DNA from: Vibrio sp. 05-20-BW147
GTDB lineage: Bacteria > Pseudomonadota > Gammaproteobacteria > Enterobacterales > Vibrionaceae
Length of the DNA: 64,000 nucleotides
Assembly (NCBI RefSeq): GCF_013369385.1
Contig: NZ_SZTO01000014.1
Span: 1 to 64,000, forward strand
Reading direction: 5' to 3'
The position numbers and the translations under genes were made by a program. This document shows positions 1 to 8,096 of this stretch, one piece after another. Every line of letters begins with the position of its first letter. The stretch's first letter is position 1. The notes below the pieces were generated by a model. It made no database searches and was not told the DNA's origin. It worked only from the letters and a program-made list of their open reading frames with translations.

Positions 1-491
1 TCATGCGAGATACCTTCCATTAGACAGCCATCACCCATGAACACGTAAGTGAAGTGGTCAACGATGTCGTGGCCTTCTTTGTTGAATTGCGCTGCTAGCG
101 CTTTCTCAGCCATTGCCATACCAACCGCGTTGGTGATGCCTTGACCTAGCGGGCCCGTCGTTGTTTCGATGCCCGGTGCGTAGCCGTATTCTGGGTGGCC
201 CGGAGTCTTAGAATGCAATTGACGGAAGTTTTTCAGATCATCGATAGAAAGCTCGTAACCGCTCAAGTGCAGTAGCGAGTAAATCAGCATCGAGCCGTGG
301 CCGTTAGAGAGTACGAAACGGTCGCGGTCAGCCCATTCAGGGTTTGATGGGTTGTGGTTTAGGTGAGAACGCCAAAGAACTTCAGCGATGTCCGCCATAC
401 CCATAGGTGCGCCTGGGTGGCCAGAGTTTGCTTTTTGTACGCCGTCCATGCTGAGTGCGCGGATTGCATTAGCTAAATGTTTACGATCCAT
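1..491 (-). CDS. tkt: Transketolase, N-terminal part (runs off the left edge)
   Basis: Thiamine-diphosphate enzyme of the non-oxidative pentose phosphate pathway, which moves two-carbon units between sugar phosphates in the cytosol. The visible 163 residues start [17 protein letters not shown]. They carry [10 protein letters not shown], the [15 protein letters not shown] helix, a PLGQGI motif and GDGCLMEG, the start of the cofactor/metal-binding GDG motif. Most of the protein lies beyond position 1. It sits downstream of talB on the same strand with an 81-bp gap containing a strong hairpin, so the two are probably co-transcribed. The Shine-Dalgarno is weak. Family assignment is very secure; whether this is tktA or tktB type cannot be told. 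Confidence 0.96.
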   Translation of the reverse strand, partial: MDRKHLANAIRALSMDGVQKANSGHPGAPMGMADIAEVLWRSHLNHNPSNPEWADRDRFVLSNGHGSMLIYSLLHLSGYELSIDDLKNFRQLHSKTPGHPEYGYAPGIETTTGPLGQGITNAVGMAMAEKALAAQFNKEGHDIVDHFTYVFMGDGCLMEGISH

Positions 492-532
492 AATAAATAC
501 CGAATATTATTTGAGTCTAAAGAGGAAATAAG

Positions 533-556
533 TAGGGGAACGTTTGCGTTCCCCTA
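533..556 (-). terminator. Hairpin between talB and tkt (attenuator or weak terminator)
   Basis: A perfect 10-bp inverted repeat (TAGGGGAACG / CGTTCCCCTA) with a 4-base loop lies between talB and tkt. On the transcribed minus strand it is followed by CTTATTTCC, not by a clean T-run. It therefore looks like a leaky terminator, or an RNA-stabilising or processing hairpin that sets the talB:tkt ratio. Confidence 0.55.
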
Positions 557-572
557 GTTTGATTCTGTGTGA

Positions 573-1523
573 TTACAGTTTCGCTGCAATCATCGCTTCT
601 AGTTTGCCTTGGTCAACGGCGAAGTTACGGATACCTTCAGCTAGCTTCTCAACCGCCATTGGGTCTTGGTTGTGCTCCCATAGGAATTCCGCGTGCGTCA
701 TTGGTGCTGGACGCTCTGCTGCGCCTTTAGAGTCAACCAGTTTCTCAACCACTTCACCTTCAGCCGCTTCAAGTTCTGCAAGTAGAGCAGGCGCGATAGT
801 CAGACGGTCACAACCAGCCAGTTCTAGGATCTCACCGATGTTACGGAAGCTTGCACCCATAACGACGGTTTTGTAGCCGTACTCTTTGTAGTAGTTGTAG
901 ATCTTAGTAACAGACAATACGCCTGGATCTTCCTGAGCTTCAAAATCACGACCTTCTTTCGCCTTGTACCAGTCCATGATACGACCAACGAATGGAGAGA
1001 TCAGGAATACGCCCGCTTCTGCACAAGCACGCGCTTGAGCGAATGAGAATAGAAGAGTCAGGTTACAGTTGATGCCTTCTTTCTCTAGGATTTCCGCTGC
1101 GCGAATACCTTCCCAAGTAGACGCCAGTTTGATCAGAATGCGATCGTTAGTGATGCCCGCATCGTTGTACATTTTCACTAGTTGGCGAGCTTTCGCTACG
1201 CTGCCTTCCATATCGTAAGATAGACGAGCGTCCACTTCTGTAGAGATACGACCTGGGATTGTTTTTAGGATTTCTTTACCGATATTTACTGCAAGCATGT
1301 CGCAAGTGTCTTGGATCTGCTGTGCTTTGTCATTGCTTTGAGTTTTTGCATATTCGATAGACGCATCGATCAGAGGCGCATACTCAGCGATTTGAGCAGC
1401 TTTAAGAATCAGAGAAGGGTTTGTGGTGGCATCTTCTGGTTGGTATTTCTTGATTGCATCAATTTCACCAGTGTCTGCTACGACAGTTGTTAGCTTGCGA
1501 AGTTGCTCTAACTTGTTGCTCAT
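573..1523 (-). CDS. talB: Transaldolase
   Basis: Interconverts sedoheptulose-7-P plus glyceraldehyde-3-P with erythrose-4-P plus fructose-6-P via a Schiff base. The 316-residue length equals the usual TalB length. The N-terminal block [19 protein letters not shown] and the Schiff-base lysine motif [12 protein letters not shown] are both present, as is the [13 protein letters not shown] block. The ATG at 1523 follows an AGGATG-rich leader (reverse strand of 1526-1540) and fits the family start. It is first gene of a talB-tkt pair. Its upstream region carries a repeat shared with the divergent SorC regulator, which suggests control by that protein. Assignment is very secure. Confidence 0.97.
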   Translation of the reverse strand: MSNKLEQLRKLTTVVADTGEIDAIKKYQPEDATTNPSLILKAAQIAEYAPLIDASIEYAKTQSNDKAQQIQDTCDMLAVNIGKEILKTIPGRISTEVDARLSYDMEGSVAKARQLVKMYNDAGITNDRILIKLASTWEGIRAAEILEKEGINCNLTLLFSFAQARACAEAGVFLISPFVGRIMDWYKAKEGRDFEAQEDPGVLSVTKIYNYYKEYGYKTVVMGASFRNIGEILELAGCDRLTIAPALLAELEAAEGEVVEKLVDSKGAAERPAPMTHAEFLWEHNQDPMAVEKLAEGIRNFAVDQGKLEAMIAAKL

Positions 1524-1656
1524 AATCGATCATCCTATATAACGGGCTATCGCTCGGTGTACACACCTAAGCCAATACATTTGTAAACTGACTAGCGAAT
1601 AGTTTAGTGCGATTTTTGCAATGCACGCTCTATTCATCAGAAAAAATTTAGCAGCC

Positions 1657-1690
1657 GAACATTTGTTTTGAACATTTGCTCGATGGCTGA
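1657..1690. promoter_or_regulatory. Candidate SorC-regulator operator upstream of talB
   Basis: GAACATTTG occurs twice, at 1657-1665 and 1670-1678. The second copy extends as GAACATTTGCTCGATGGC. A closely matching sequence, GAGCATATGCTCAATGGC, lies just upstream of the divergent regulator gene at 1929-1946. Sharing of this motif by two promoters of the same intergenic region suggests a common operator. Binding by the SorC protein is inference. Confidence 0.45.
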
Positions 1691-1910
1691 GTAAATGATG
1701 TATTCATATTTATCCTAACGTGTAGGAAAGTCAATGGTTGAGTGGCCTTTAAGGTGATGCTCATCAACGTTTTTTTTGTACAAAATCGAACGAATGACAA
1801 TTAAACGTTTGCCCTTACTTGGCAAGGTTTCGCGGTCAAAACGATTTAACAAATCATTTACTGAGAAAATGTCATTTCAATGAGCAAAAGTTGCGGTTAG
1901 AATCGTGTGT

Positions 1911-1946
1911 AACATATGCTAAGTCAATGAGCATATGCTCAATGGC
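1911..1946. promoter_or_regulatory. Candidate SorC autoregulatory operator
   Basis: It contains the perfect palindrome GAGCATATGCTC at 1929-1940 and a related half, AACATATGC, at 1911-1919. The centres are about 19 bp apart. It matches the repeat upstream of talB and lies about 40 bp before the regulator start. This is a typical place for autoregulation. Confidence 0.45.
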
Positions 1947-1985
1947 AGATTAAAATAGCACTCTGAAATGAGGGTGAGAGTAAAT

Positions 1986-2978
1986 ATGAGCAGTTCAAAC
2001 CAAGATATATCGATTGAAAGCACGGATCTTCTCACGGAGATTTCGGTCGCTTACTATCAGGATGGCGCTACTCAGGAAGAGATTTCAAAGAAGTTTTCGG
2101 TTTCTCGCGCCAAAGTGGGCCGGATGCTTAAGCAAGCAAGAGACGAAGGGATCGTCGAAATCACCGTGAAGTATCACCCGGTGTTCAGTGCCAAAATTGA
2201 GCAGCGCCTAATTGAACGTTTTGGTGTGAAGCGAGCATTAGTCGCGCTTGACCAACCACAGGAAGAAGCACAGCGCCAGCAGGTGGCAGGTTTGGTCTCG
2301 AACTACCTGACGAGCACATTAAAAAACGGCATGGTGGTTTCGGTTGGGCAAGGGCGAAATGTCTCTGCGGTTGCGCACCATGTTGGTGTCATAACCCCGC
2401 GTGACTGCAAATTTGTCTGTGGGATTGGTGGAATTCATCCTCGCGGCGGTATGTTTAACGCTGACCATATTTGCCGTCAGTTGGCAAAAAAATATGGTGG
2501 CACATCAGAAACACTCTATGCGCCTGCGTACGCAGAAAACCGTGAGCAGAAAATGGCATTCATGCAAAACGCGACCGTGAAGCAGACCCTCGATCTCGCA
2601 CGCAAAGCCGACATTGCTCTGATTGGGATCGGCGACATGAGCGAAAACAGCTATATGGTCGATCTGGGGTGGTTTACACCCGATGAAGTGGTGCAGTCTC
2701 GCTTACAGCAAGGGGTTGTGGGGGATTTCGCAGGTTATGACTTTTTCGATATTTATGGCAACGTCGCTAATACCGTAATGAGCGACCGTGTTATTGGTTT
2801 AGGTATTGAAGAGTTTAGGCCGATCTCCCAAGTCATCGCCATCGCGGCAGAAAACAGCAAGCCCTTGGCACTGCTTGGCGCGCTAAGAACGGGAGCCATT
2901 GATGTTGTCGCCACAAGCGTGAGTAACGCACTTACCGTGCTGAACCTTGACGAGCAGATGCAAGGAAAAGCGCAATAG
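1986..2978 (+). CDS. SorC/DeoR-type sugar-phosphate-binding transcriptional regulator
   Basis: Transcription factor with an N-terminal helix-turn-helix (GATQEEISKKFSVSRAKVGRMLKQ, split here as about residues 20-45) and a C-terminal SorC-type sugar-binding domain. The latter shows the family signatures SVGQGRNVSAVA and GIGDMSENSYM. I chose the ATG at 1986 (330 residues) because GAGGGTGAGAG lies just before it; an in-frame ATG at 1968 would add six residues and has no such site. It is divergent from talB-tkt and upstream of a chitinase gene. A pentose-phosphate or sugar-phosphate effector is likely but unproven. The shared palindromes in the intergenic region make autoregulation and talB control plausible. 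Confidence 0.85.
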   Translation: MSSSNQDISIESTDLLTEISVAYYQDGATQEEISKKFSVSRAKVGRMLKQARDEGIVEITVKYHPVFSAKIEQRLIERFGVKRALVALDQPQEEAQRQQVAGLVSNYLTSTLKNGMVVSVGQGRNVSAVAHHVGVITPRDCKFVCGIGGIHPRGGMFNADHICRQLAKKYGGTSETLYAPAYAENREQKMAFMQNATVKQTLDLARKADIALIGIGDMSENSYMVDLGWFTPDEVVQSRLQQGVVGDFAGYDFFDIYGNVANTVMSDRVIGLGIEEFRPISQVIAIAAENSKPLALLGALRTGAIDVVATSVSNALTVLNLDEQMQGKAQ

Positions 2979-2987
2979 CTGTTCGGG

Positions 2988-3049
2988 TTGCATATTTTTA
3001 TGCAATTTATGCAATAAGGCTGTGAGAGTTTATAAATGACTCGCAGCCT
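2988..3049 (+). terminator. Tandem hairpins between sorC-type regulator and chitinase
   Basis: First hairpin: TTGCATA / TATGCAA (2988-3005) with a TTTT loop. Second hairpin: AGGCTGTGAG / CTCGCAGCCT (3017-3049), nine Watson-Crick pairs and one wobble. The U-tract after the second is weak (GATTTGATTTC). It probably ends most regulator transcripts, leaving the chitinase with its own promoter or under readthrough control. Confidence 0.4.
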
Positions 3050-3114
3050 GATTTGATTTCTAAGCTGAAAATAATCCCGAGGAGTACTTTTAAAACAGTT
3101 ACTTGGAGGGACTT

Positions 3115-4413
3115 ATGAAAAAAACACTGATCACCGCCGCTCTACTCAGCACGTTTGCTGGCAGCGTTATGGCACAAGAAAAAGTGGTTGCGGGTTACTT
3201 TGCTGATTGGCAATACGCGAACGCTTCAAATCCTTACACGGTTAAAGATATTCCTGCAGAAAAGCTGACTCATGTTATCTACGCCTTTTTAAGCATGTGT
3301 GGTCCTCATACTGGTGCATCAGAGACGGTGCAAAAGCTGGTAGCCAAACAGTGTGAAGGCAAAGAGCCATTTAGTGCGATTGTCGTTGATACCGAAGCTG
3401 CACTTGAAAAAGACTTCGGCAAGGTATCGGTAAAGGTGCCTTTCAAAGGCCATTTCGCCCAGCTTGCAGAACTGAAAAAACAGCACCCAGATCTTAAAAT
3501 CCTTCCTTCTTTTGGTGGCTGGACTATGTCTGAGCCTTTCCATGCAATGGCTAAAGATCCTAAAGCGATGGCGCAGTTCTCAAAAACCGCCGTTGAACTT
3601 ATCAAACAATATGACTTCTTTGACGGAATTGACTTGGACTGGGAATACCCGGGCGGTGGTGGCTTAACCACGTCCCCTTGGAATCCTGCGACGAAACTGT
3701 CTGATGAACAGAAAGCGGCAGAGCGCGATGCATTCACCTACTTGGTGAAAACAATGCGAGCAGATCTGGATTTGTTAGAGAAGCAAACCAAACGTCAATA
3801 TGAGCTATCTACAGCAGTCGGTGTTGGATCGAAAGCGGCACAAATCGATTGGAAAGCCGCACAGCCATACCTAACCAACATGTTTGCGATGACCTATGAC
3901 TTCCTCGGTGGGTGGGGGCAGCAGACCGGACACACCACCAACTTACATGCCACAGAACGCAGTTGGTGGGGCATGGGCGCAGATGTTTTCATCAATCAGA
4001 TGATTGAACTTGGCATTCCTAGTGAAAAGCTGGTGATTGGCGCGGCGTTCTATGGTCGTGGATGGCAGGGAACAAAAGACTATGACGGTCAAGCGCCGAA
4101 AGGGGATCTGCTCTCTGAACAAGGCGCGCAATTTGGCACTGGCGAGAATGGCTACTTCATGTTCTGGGATCTGGTGAAGAACTATGGAGAGAAACAAGGC
4201 TATCAGTACAACTACGACGAACAGTCTCAAGCACCTTACTTGTGGAACCCAGAGAAAAAAGTCTTCATCTCATTTGAAGATCAGCGCTCGATTAAAGCGA
4301 AAGCTCAGTGGGCTAAGCAAGCCAATCTAGGGGGAATCTTTACGTGGGAACTTTCTGGCGATCCAAGCGGTAAGTTGGTTGATACCATGCATGCTGAAAT
4401 GACAGGCAAGTAA
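3115..4413 (+). CDS. Secreted GH18 chitinase
   Basis: Family 18 glycoside hydrolase that cleaves beta-1,4 N-acetylglucosamine bonds in chitin. The signal peptide (MKKTLITAALLSTFAGSVMA) predicts export. The catalytic DxxDxDxE motif is intact as DGIDLDWEYPG with the acid/base Glu near residue 177, and the substrate-binding MTYDFLGGW is present. At 432 residues the protein is essentially one catalytic domain without a visible chitin-binding or FnIII module. The start at 3115 is set by GGAGGG a few bases upstream; a TTG four codons earlier overlaps that ribosome site. Its neighbour is a sugar-responsive regulator, and a good terminator follows. Vibrios use such enzymes to feed on chitin. Confidence 0.95.
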   Translation: MKKTLITAALLSTFAGSVMAQEKVVAGYFADWQYANASNPYTVKDIPAEKLTHVIYAFLSMCGPHTGASETVQKLVAKQCEGKEPFSAIVVDTEAALEKDFGKVSVKVPFKGHFAQLAELKKQHPDLKILPSFGGWTMSEPFHAMAKDPKAMAQFSKTAVELIKQYDFFDGIDLDWEYPGGGGLTTSPWNPATKLSDEQKAAERDAFTYLVKTMRADLDLLEKQTKRQYELSTAVGVGSKAAQIDWKAAQPYLTNMFAMTYDFLGGWGQQTGHTTNLHATERSWWGMGADVFINQMIELGIPSEKLVIGAAFYGRGWQGTKDYDGQAPKGDLLSEQGAQFGTGENGYFMFWDLVKNYGEKQGYQYNYDEQSQAPYLWNPEKKVFISFEDQRSIKAKAQWAKQANLGGIFTWELSGDPSGKLVDTMHAEMTGK

Positions 4414-4436
4414 AGTTCAGTCATTGGCTTTGATAT

Positions 4437-4467
4437 AAAAACCCGCTGTTTTAGCGGGTTTTTGTTT
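4437..4467 (+). terminator. Rho-independent terminator of the chitinase gene
   Basis: AAAACCCGCT / AGCGGGTTTTT with loop GTTTT is followed by T-rich sequence. It could also work on the opposite strand for the convergent GGDEF-EAL gene. Confidence 0.85.
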
Positions 4468-4490
4468 ACACGCAACAGGACAGTGAGCGT

Positions 4491-6767
4491 CTATTTTTCC
4501 GAGTGTTCGTCCATATAGACTTGCAGTTGCTCGACATTGAGTGGTTTTGCGTAGTAATAGCCTTGCAGCAAGTCACAACCAGATTCTGCGAGTTTGTTCG
4601 CCTGCAACTCTGTTTCTACTCCTTCAGCTAACACTGCCATGCCAAAGTTTTTCCCAATAGCAATGATATTTTTAACCATGTTGAAAGACTTTGCGTCATT
4701 CTCAATATTATCGACAAAGCTCTTGTCGATTTTCAACTCATCAATGGGCAGATCTTTTAGCATGCTTAACGAAGAATAACCGGTACCAAAATCATCCAGA
4801 GAGATTTTGAGCCCTTGTTGGTTCATCTCGTTGCAAATGGGTTTGAACTGATCAAGATCTTCAATAAACAAGTTTTCCGTTATTTCGAGAGTAATGCGCT
4901 TTCTATCAAGCCTTGCTGAGTCGATGGTGGTGATAAGGTGTTCGGCAAAATCCTGCTGAATAAACTGTTTGACAGAAATGTTGATTGAGAGGTTTAAGTC
5001 TTGACGCTGTGGTATCACATACGTTGCGATATCACTGACACTGCGTTCAATGATGAATTTACCCAGCTTAACCATAAGTCCAGAGCTTTCAGCAACAGGA
5101 ATAAACAGATCGGGCGGGACAAAACCGAGCTCAGAATCCTGCCAACGAACTAAGGCTTCGACACCATGCAGCTTGCCATCCATATCGACCTGAGGTTGGT
5201 ATACCATAAACAACTTCTGCTGCTCGATGGCAAACCGTAAACGTTGTTCAACTTTCATCTTGTATAAATGCTGCTCTTGCATTTCAGTCGTGAAAATATT
5301 GAACGAGTTACGCTCTTGTTTGGCTCGATACATTGAGATATCGGCGGCGCGAAGAAGCGCATCGAGGTCGTGACCATGAGTTGGATAAATGGCGATACCC
5401 ACGCTACAGCTTAATAAGAACTGAACGTCGTTAATCACATAAGGCTCGGCCATTTTGGCGATCATGTTTGTAGCCAATGACTTAAGCAAAACGGGATCGC
5501 TTTCTTTAACCAATAAAATAAACTCATCACTAGCTTCACGAACGAGCAGGCGCTTCTCGTTGCTGAATGACCCTAATCGTTGTGTGATTTGTTTTAAAAC
5601 TTGGTCACCGAAATCGTGGCCATGTGTGTCATTGACACTCTTAAAGTTGTCCATGTCGATGAACAACAAAGCAAAAGGTGACGTCTTGTTTTTTAACCAT
5701 AAATGAATGTTATCTCTGAGGTATCGACGGTTGGGTAACTGAGTCAAAGTATCATGTGTGGCTTGGTGGTGTAGGCGTTCAATGGTCTCTTTTTCGTTGT
5801 TCGCGATCGAGCGCACTAGACCATAGAAGGCCAGCTGTAGTATGGCAAAAATCAGTAAGTAAAAGCCAAACTGAGAGTAAAACAGCTGACGAATGTAGTG
5901 CATTTCAGTTGCGGATACTGCCCAAACACGATAGTCGGCCAAGTATTTCACTGTCATCAAGTAAGACATCTGATGGCCCTGAGTCATCACGGTGACAGCT
6001 TCTTGCGAGGCTTTTAGCTCATCTTCAGAAATGGAGTGTTGTGATGCGGCGGCTGCGATCACTTCTTTATAACGATGATCTTCTATTGGCCGATCATAGC
6101 GGTTAACGAGCGATTCATCTGCTGACACAAAAGTGCGATAGCGATCGTGACGGACGAGGCTAACGATATTAAATGGATTTGCGTGAATGTTGTTTCTAAA
6201 GACCAGAGTAGACTCAACTTTTAGTCCAGCCGTCATAACGGCCTCGACCTCGCCCTGGCTGTTGCGGATCGATTTGCGAACAGGAATGATCAAAGAGTCG
6301 ATGGCGTCAAAATAATAGGTTCGGCCTAAGATCATGCGGCTGGACTCGAGTGCTTCTATGAAACCTGCTTTTGTCACAGGATTATCCATTAGATTTTCTG
6401 CGCGGGCTAAATCGATGTTGCTGGTAACAGCAATAAAATCTCCATTTGGATTTGCCAAACCAAATCCGGCAATAATGGGGTGAATCTGCATCAGATTGTC
6501 TAAAATTGGCCGAATTTGTAGTGATGCAGTACGAGTGAAATCACTTTGATCAACCAGCCGCTGTCCAACGACTTCCAGTAACGACTCTTGGCTCTTAAAC
6601 AGAGAGTCGACGGAAGACGAAAAAAGTTCGAGCTGCAGCAGTTGCTTATCTTGGTATTTCTGTAGATTGGAATGATAGAAATTATGGCCAAAAAGGATAA
6701 AAAGCCCCATGGTAACCACCACGAGGACCCAATAAAGCAGCCAAATATTGTTCTTCATTCCAGCCAT
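4491..6767 (-). CDS. Membrane GGDEF-EAL protein, probable c-di-GMP phosphodiesterase
   Basis: The 758-residue inner-membrane signalling protein has TM helices near residues 8-27 and 295-315 that enclose a periplasmic Cache-like sensor. A GGDEF domain (about 330-490) and an EAL domain (about 505-750) follow. The GGDEF signature is degenerate, REASDEF instead of GGDEF, so cyclase activity is doubtful. The EAL domain keeps its key motifs: EALVRW, EITEN, DDFGTGYSSL, KIDKSF and AEGVE, so it probably hydrolyses c-di-GMP. The start at MAGM has AAGG upstream; the ATG three codons later is an alternative. It lies 29 bp after sseA on the same strand. The signal sensed is unknown. Confidence 0.93.
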   Translation of the reverse strand: MAGMKNNIWLLYWVLVVVTMGLFILFGHNFYHSNLQKYQDKQLLQLELFSSSVDSLFKSQESLLEVVGQRLVDQSDFTRTASLQIRPILDNLMQIHPIIAGFGLANPNGDFIAVTSNIDLARAENLMDNPVTKAGFIEALESSRMILGRTYYFDAIDSLIIPVRKSIRNSQGEVEAVMTAGLKVESTLVFRNNIHANPFNIVSLVRHDRYRTFVSADESLVNRYDRPIEDHRYKEVIAAAASQHSISEDELKASQEAVTVMTQGHQMSYLMTVKYLADYRVWAVSATEMHYIRQLFYSQFGFYLLIFAILQLAFYGLVRSIANNEKETIERLHHQATHDTLTQLPNRRYLRDNIHLWLKNKTSPFALLFIDMDNFKSVNDTHGHDFGDQVLKQITQRLGSFSNEKRLLVREASDEFILLVKESDPVLLKSLATNMIAKMAEPYVINDVQFLLSCSVGIAIYPTHGHDLDALLRAADISMYRAKQERNSFNIFTTEMQEQHLYKMKVEQRLRFAIEQQKLFMVYQPQVDMDGKLHGVEALVRWQDSELGFVPPDLFIPVAESSGLMVKLGKFIIERSVSDIATYVIPQRQDLNLSINISVKQFIQQDFAEHLITTIDSARLDRKRITLEITENLFIEDLDQFKPICNEMNQQGLKISLDDFGTGYSSLSMLKDLPIDELKIDKSFVDNIENDAKSFNMVKNIIAIGKNFGMAVLAEGVETELQANKLAESGCDLLQGYYYAKPLNVEQLQVYMDEHSEK

Positions 6768-6796
6768 TCTTTGCCTTCTGTTTGACGCTGTCTTGG

Positions 6797-7627
6797 TTAA
6801 GGTTCAATAGGTAGTTGAGGGTTGGCTCCCCATTCCGTCCATGAACCGTCGTAGACAGACAAATTTTTGTAACCGATTAGGTATGCGCCTAATAACAAAA
6901 TGCATGCAGTGACCCCCGAGCCACAACTGAAAACGATCGGTTTACTCTGGTCTAATGGTAGCGACTCGAAAGCCTCTTGCAAACCAGACAAAGGTTTAAT
7001 ATGGCCTTTGTCTAAGAGTTGTGAAAACGGCAAACACAGGGAACCCGGAATGTGGCCACTGCGTATACCTTCTCTGGGCTCTGGGACCTGAGCTAAAAAC
7101 CGTTCCATAGATCGTGCATCGACAATTGAGGCGGAGCGCAAATTACTGTGCTTCAGAACAATATCGGCATTTAAGAAATAATCTGGATCGATTTGTCCGT
7201 TGAATGTGCCAATCTGTGATACTGCTTCAAAGTTGTCTTGGGTTTCAAAGCCTGCGTCAATCCACGCTTTCAGGCCACCATTGAGCACTTGAACGTTATG
7301 ATGTCCTATCGCTTTTAGCATCCACCAAGCTCTTGGCGAAGCGTAAGTTCCCGCGTTATCGTAGACCACGATATGGCTATCATTGTTTAGACCGATCTGT
7401 TGTGCTTTAGTATTGAAGGTTGCTTGATTGGGCATCATATGAGGCAAAGTACTGGAAAGATCGCAGAACTCGTGGTCGTAATCGAATCGACGAGCACCAG
7501 GGATGACCTTGCCGAAAATCTTAGGTTCAGCATTGGGAATCGTGAACTCCATGCTGGCATCTAAAATGACCAAATTTTTTTGATGTTTAATCTCATTCAG
7601 TTCACTGGCAGAAATAAGCGGGGACAT
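6797..7627 (-). CDS. sseA: 3-mercaptopyruvate sulfurtransferase
   Basis: Cytosolic enzyme with two rhodanese domains that moves sulfur from 3-mercaptopyruvate to thiol acceptors or cyanide. The active-site loop CGSGVTAC near the C-terminus is the 3-mercaptopyruvate sulfurtransferase type rather than the thiosulfate (CRxGxR) type. The N-terminal domain shows the linker blocks VIPGARRFDYDHE and SPRAWWMLKAIGH. At 276 residues it has the usual length. It is preceded by a small membrane-anchored gene 12 bp away and followed at 29 bp by the GGDEF-EAL gene, so the three are probably one transcript. Assignment is secure. Confidence 0.94.
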   Translation of the reverse strand: MSPLISASELNEIKHQKNLVILDASMEFTIPNAEPKIFGKVIPGARRFDYDHEFCDLSSTLPHMMPNQATFNTKAQQIGLNNDSHIVVYDNAGTYASPRAWWMLKAIGHHNVQVLNGGLKAWIDAGFETQDNFEAVSQIGTFNGQIDPDYFLNADIVLKHSNLRSASIVDARSMERFLAQVPEPREGIRSGHIPGSLCLPFSQLLDKGHIKPLSGLQEAFESLPLDQSKPIVFSCGSGVTACILLLGAYLIGYKNLSVYDGSWTEWGANPQLPIEP

Positions 7628-7639
7628 AGAGTGATTTCC

Positions 7640-7951
7640 TTATGGTTTCTGGCATTCGATAAAGTGATAGCTAGGTTGCTCGGTGAGCGCATTTGATCCT
7701 TTTGCTAAAAGCACTTGCGCAGGTGGCTGACAATCATTGTCGGGTTTGACCGTTAATCTCAGCACGCTGGAGTCGGGGAGTTTGACCGTTAAATAACGTC
7801 GATGCCCATCTAAAGATTGAGTTAACGTATTGCTAAGCAGTATTGCGTGAAGCCTCTCATTGTCCGGCTTATCTCTTAGCAGGTGTTGCAGCAACAGAAG
7901 CAAAACGATGCCTGACAACAGTAATCCAAATCCTTTTATGAGTGGTCTCAT
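7640..7951 (-). CDS. Small membrane-anchored protein of unknown function
   Basis: I do not recognise this 103-residue protein. It has one strongly hydrophobic N-terminal helix (residues about 6-24, FGLLLSGIVLLLLLQHLL) followed by a polar, probably periplasmic, tail with two cysteines (NDCQPP and FIECQKP). These could form a disulfide. It is 12 bp upstream of sseA, and its stop lies close to the sseA ribosome site, so they are likely co-transcribed. No domain assignment is offered. It is retained as real because of spacing, codon pattern and membrane topology. Confidence 0.7.
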   Translation of the reverse strand: MRPLIKGFGLLLSGIVLLLLLQHLLRDKPDNERLHAILLSNTLTQSLDGHRRYLTVKLPDSSVLRLTVKPDNDCQPPAQVLLAKGSNALTEQPSYHFIECQKP

Positions 7952-8060
7952 CGAATGCTCGTCAAAACAATTGGTTATTAGCGTTTAGGGCCAAGATAAA
8001 ACAATTTCCTTCCGTTGTAACCATTTCCTTCCATCGCAACCACGGCATAAGTGGAGCGTT

Positions 8061-8093
8061 AAAAAAAGCCCTCGACAATAGAAGAGGGCCTTT
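8061..8093 (-). terminator. Terminator of the moeA-moeB operon
   Basis: On the minus strand GGCCCTC and GAGGGC pair around a 10-base loop and are followed by TTTTTTT. It lies just past the moeB stop. Confidence 0.85.
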
Positions 8094-8096
8094 CAA

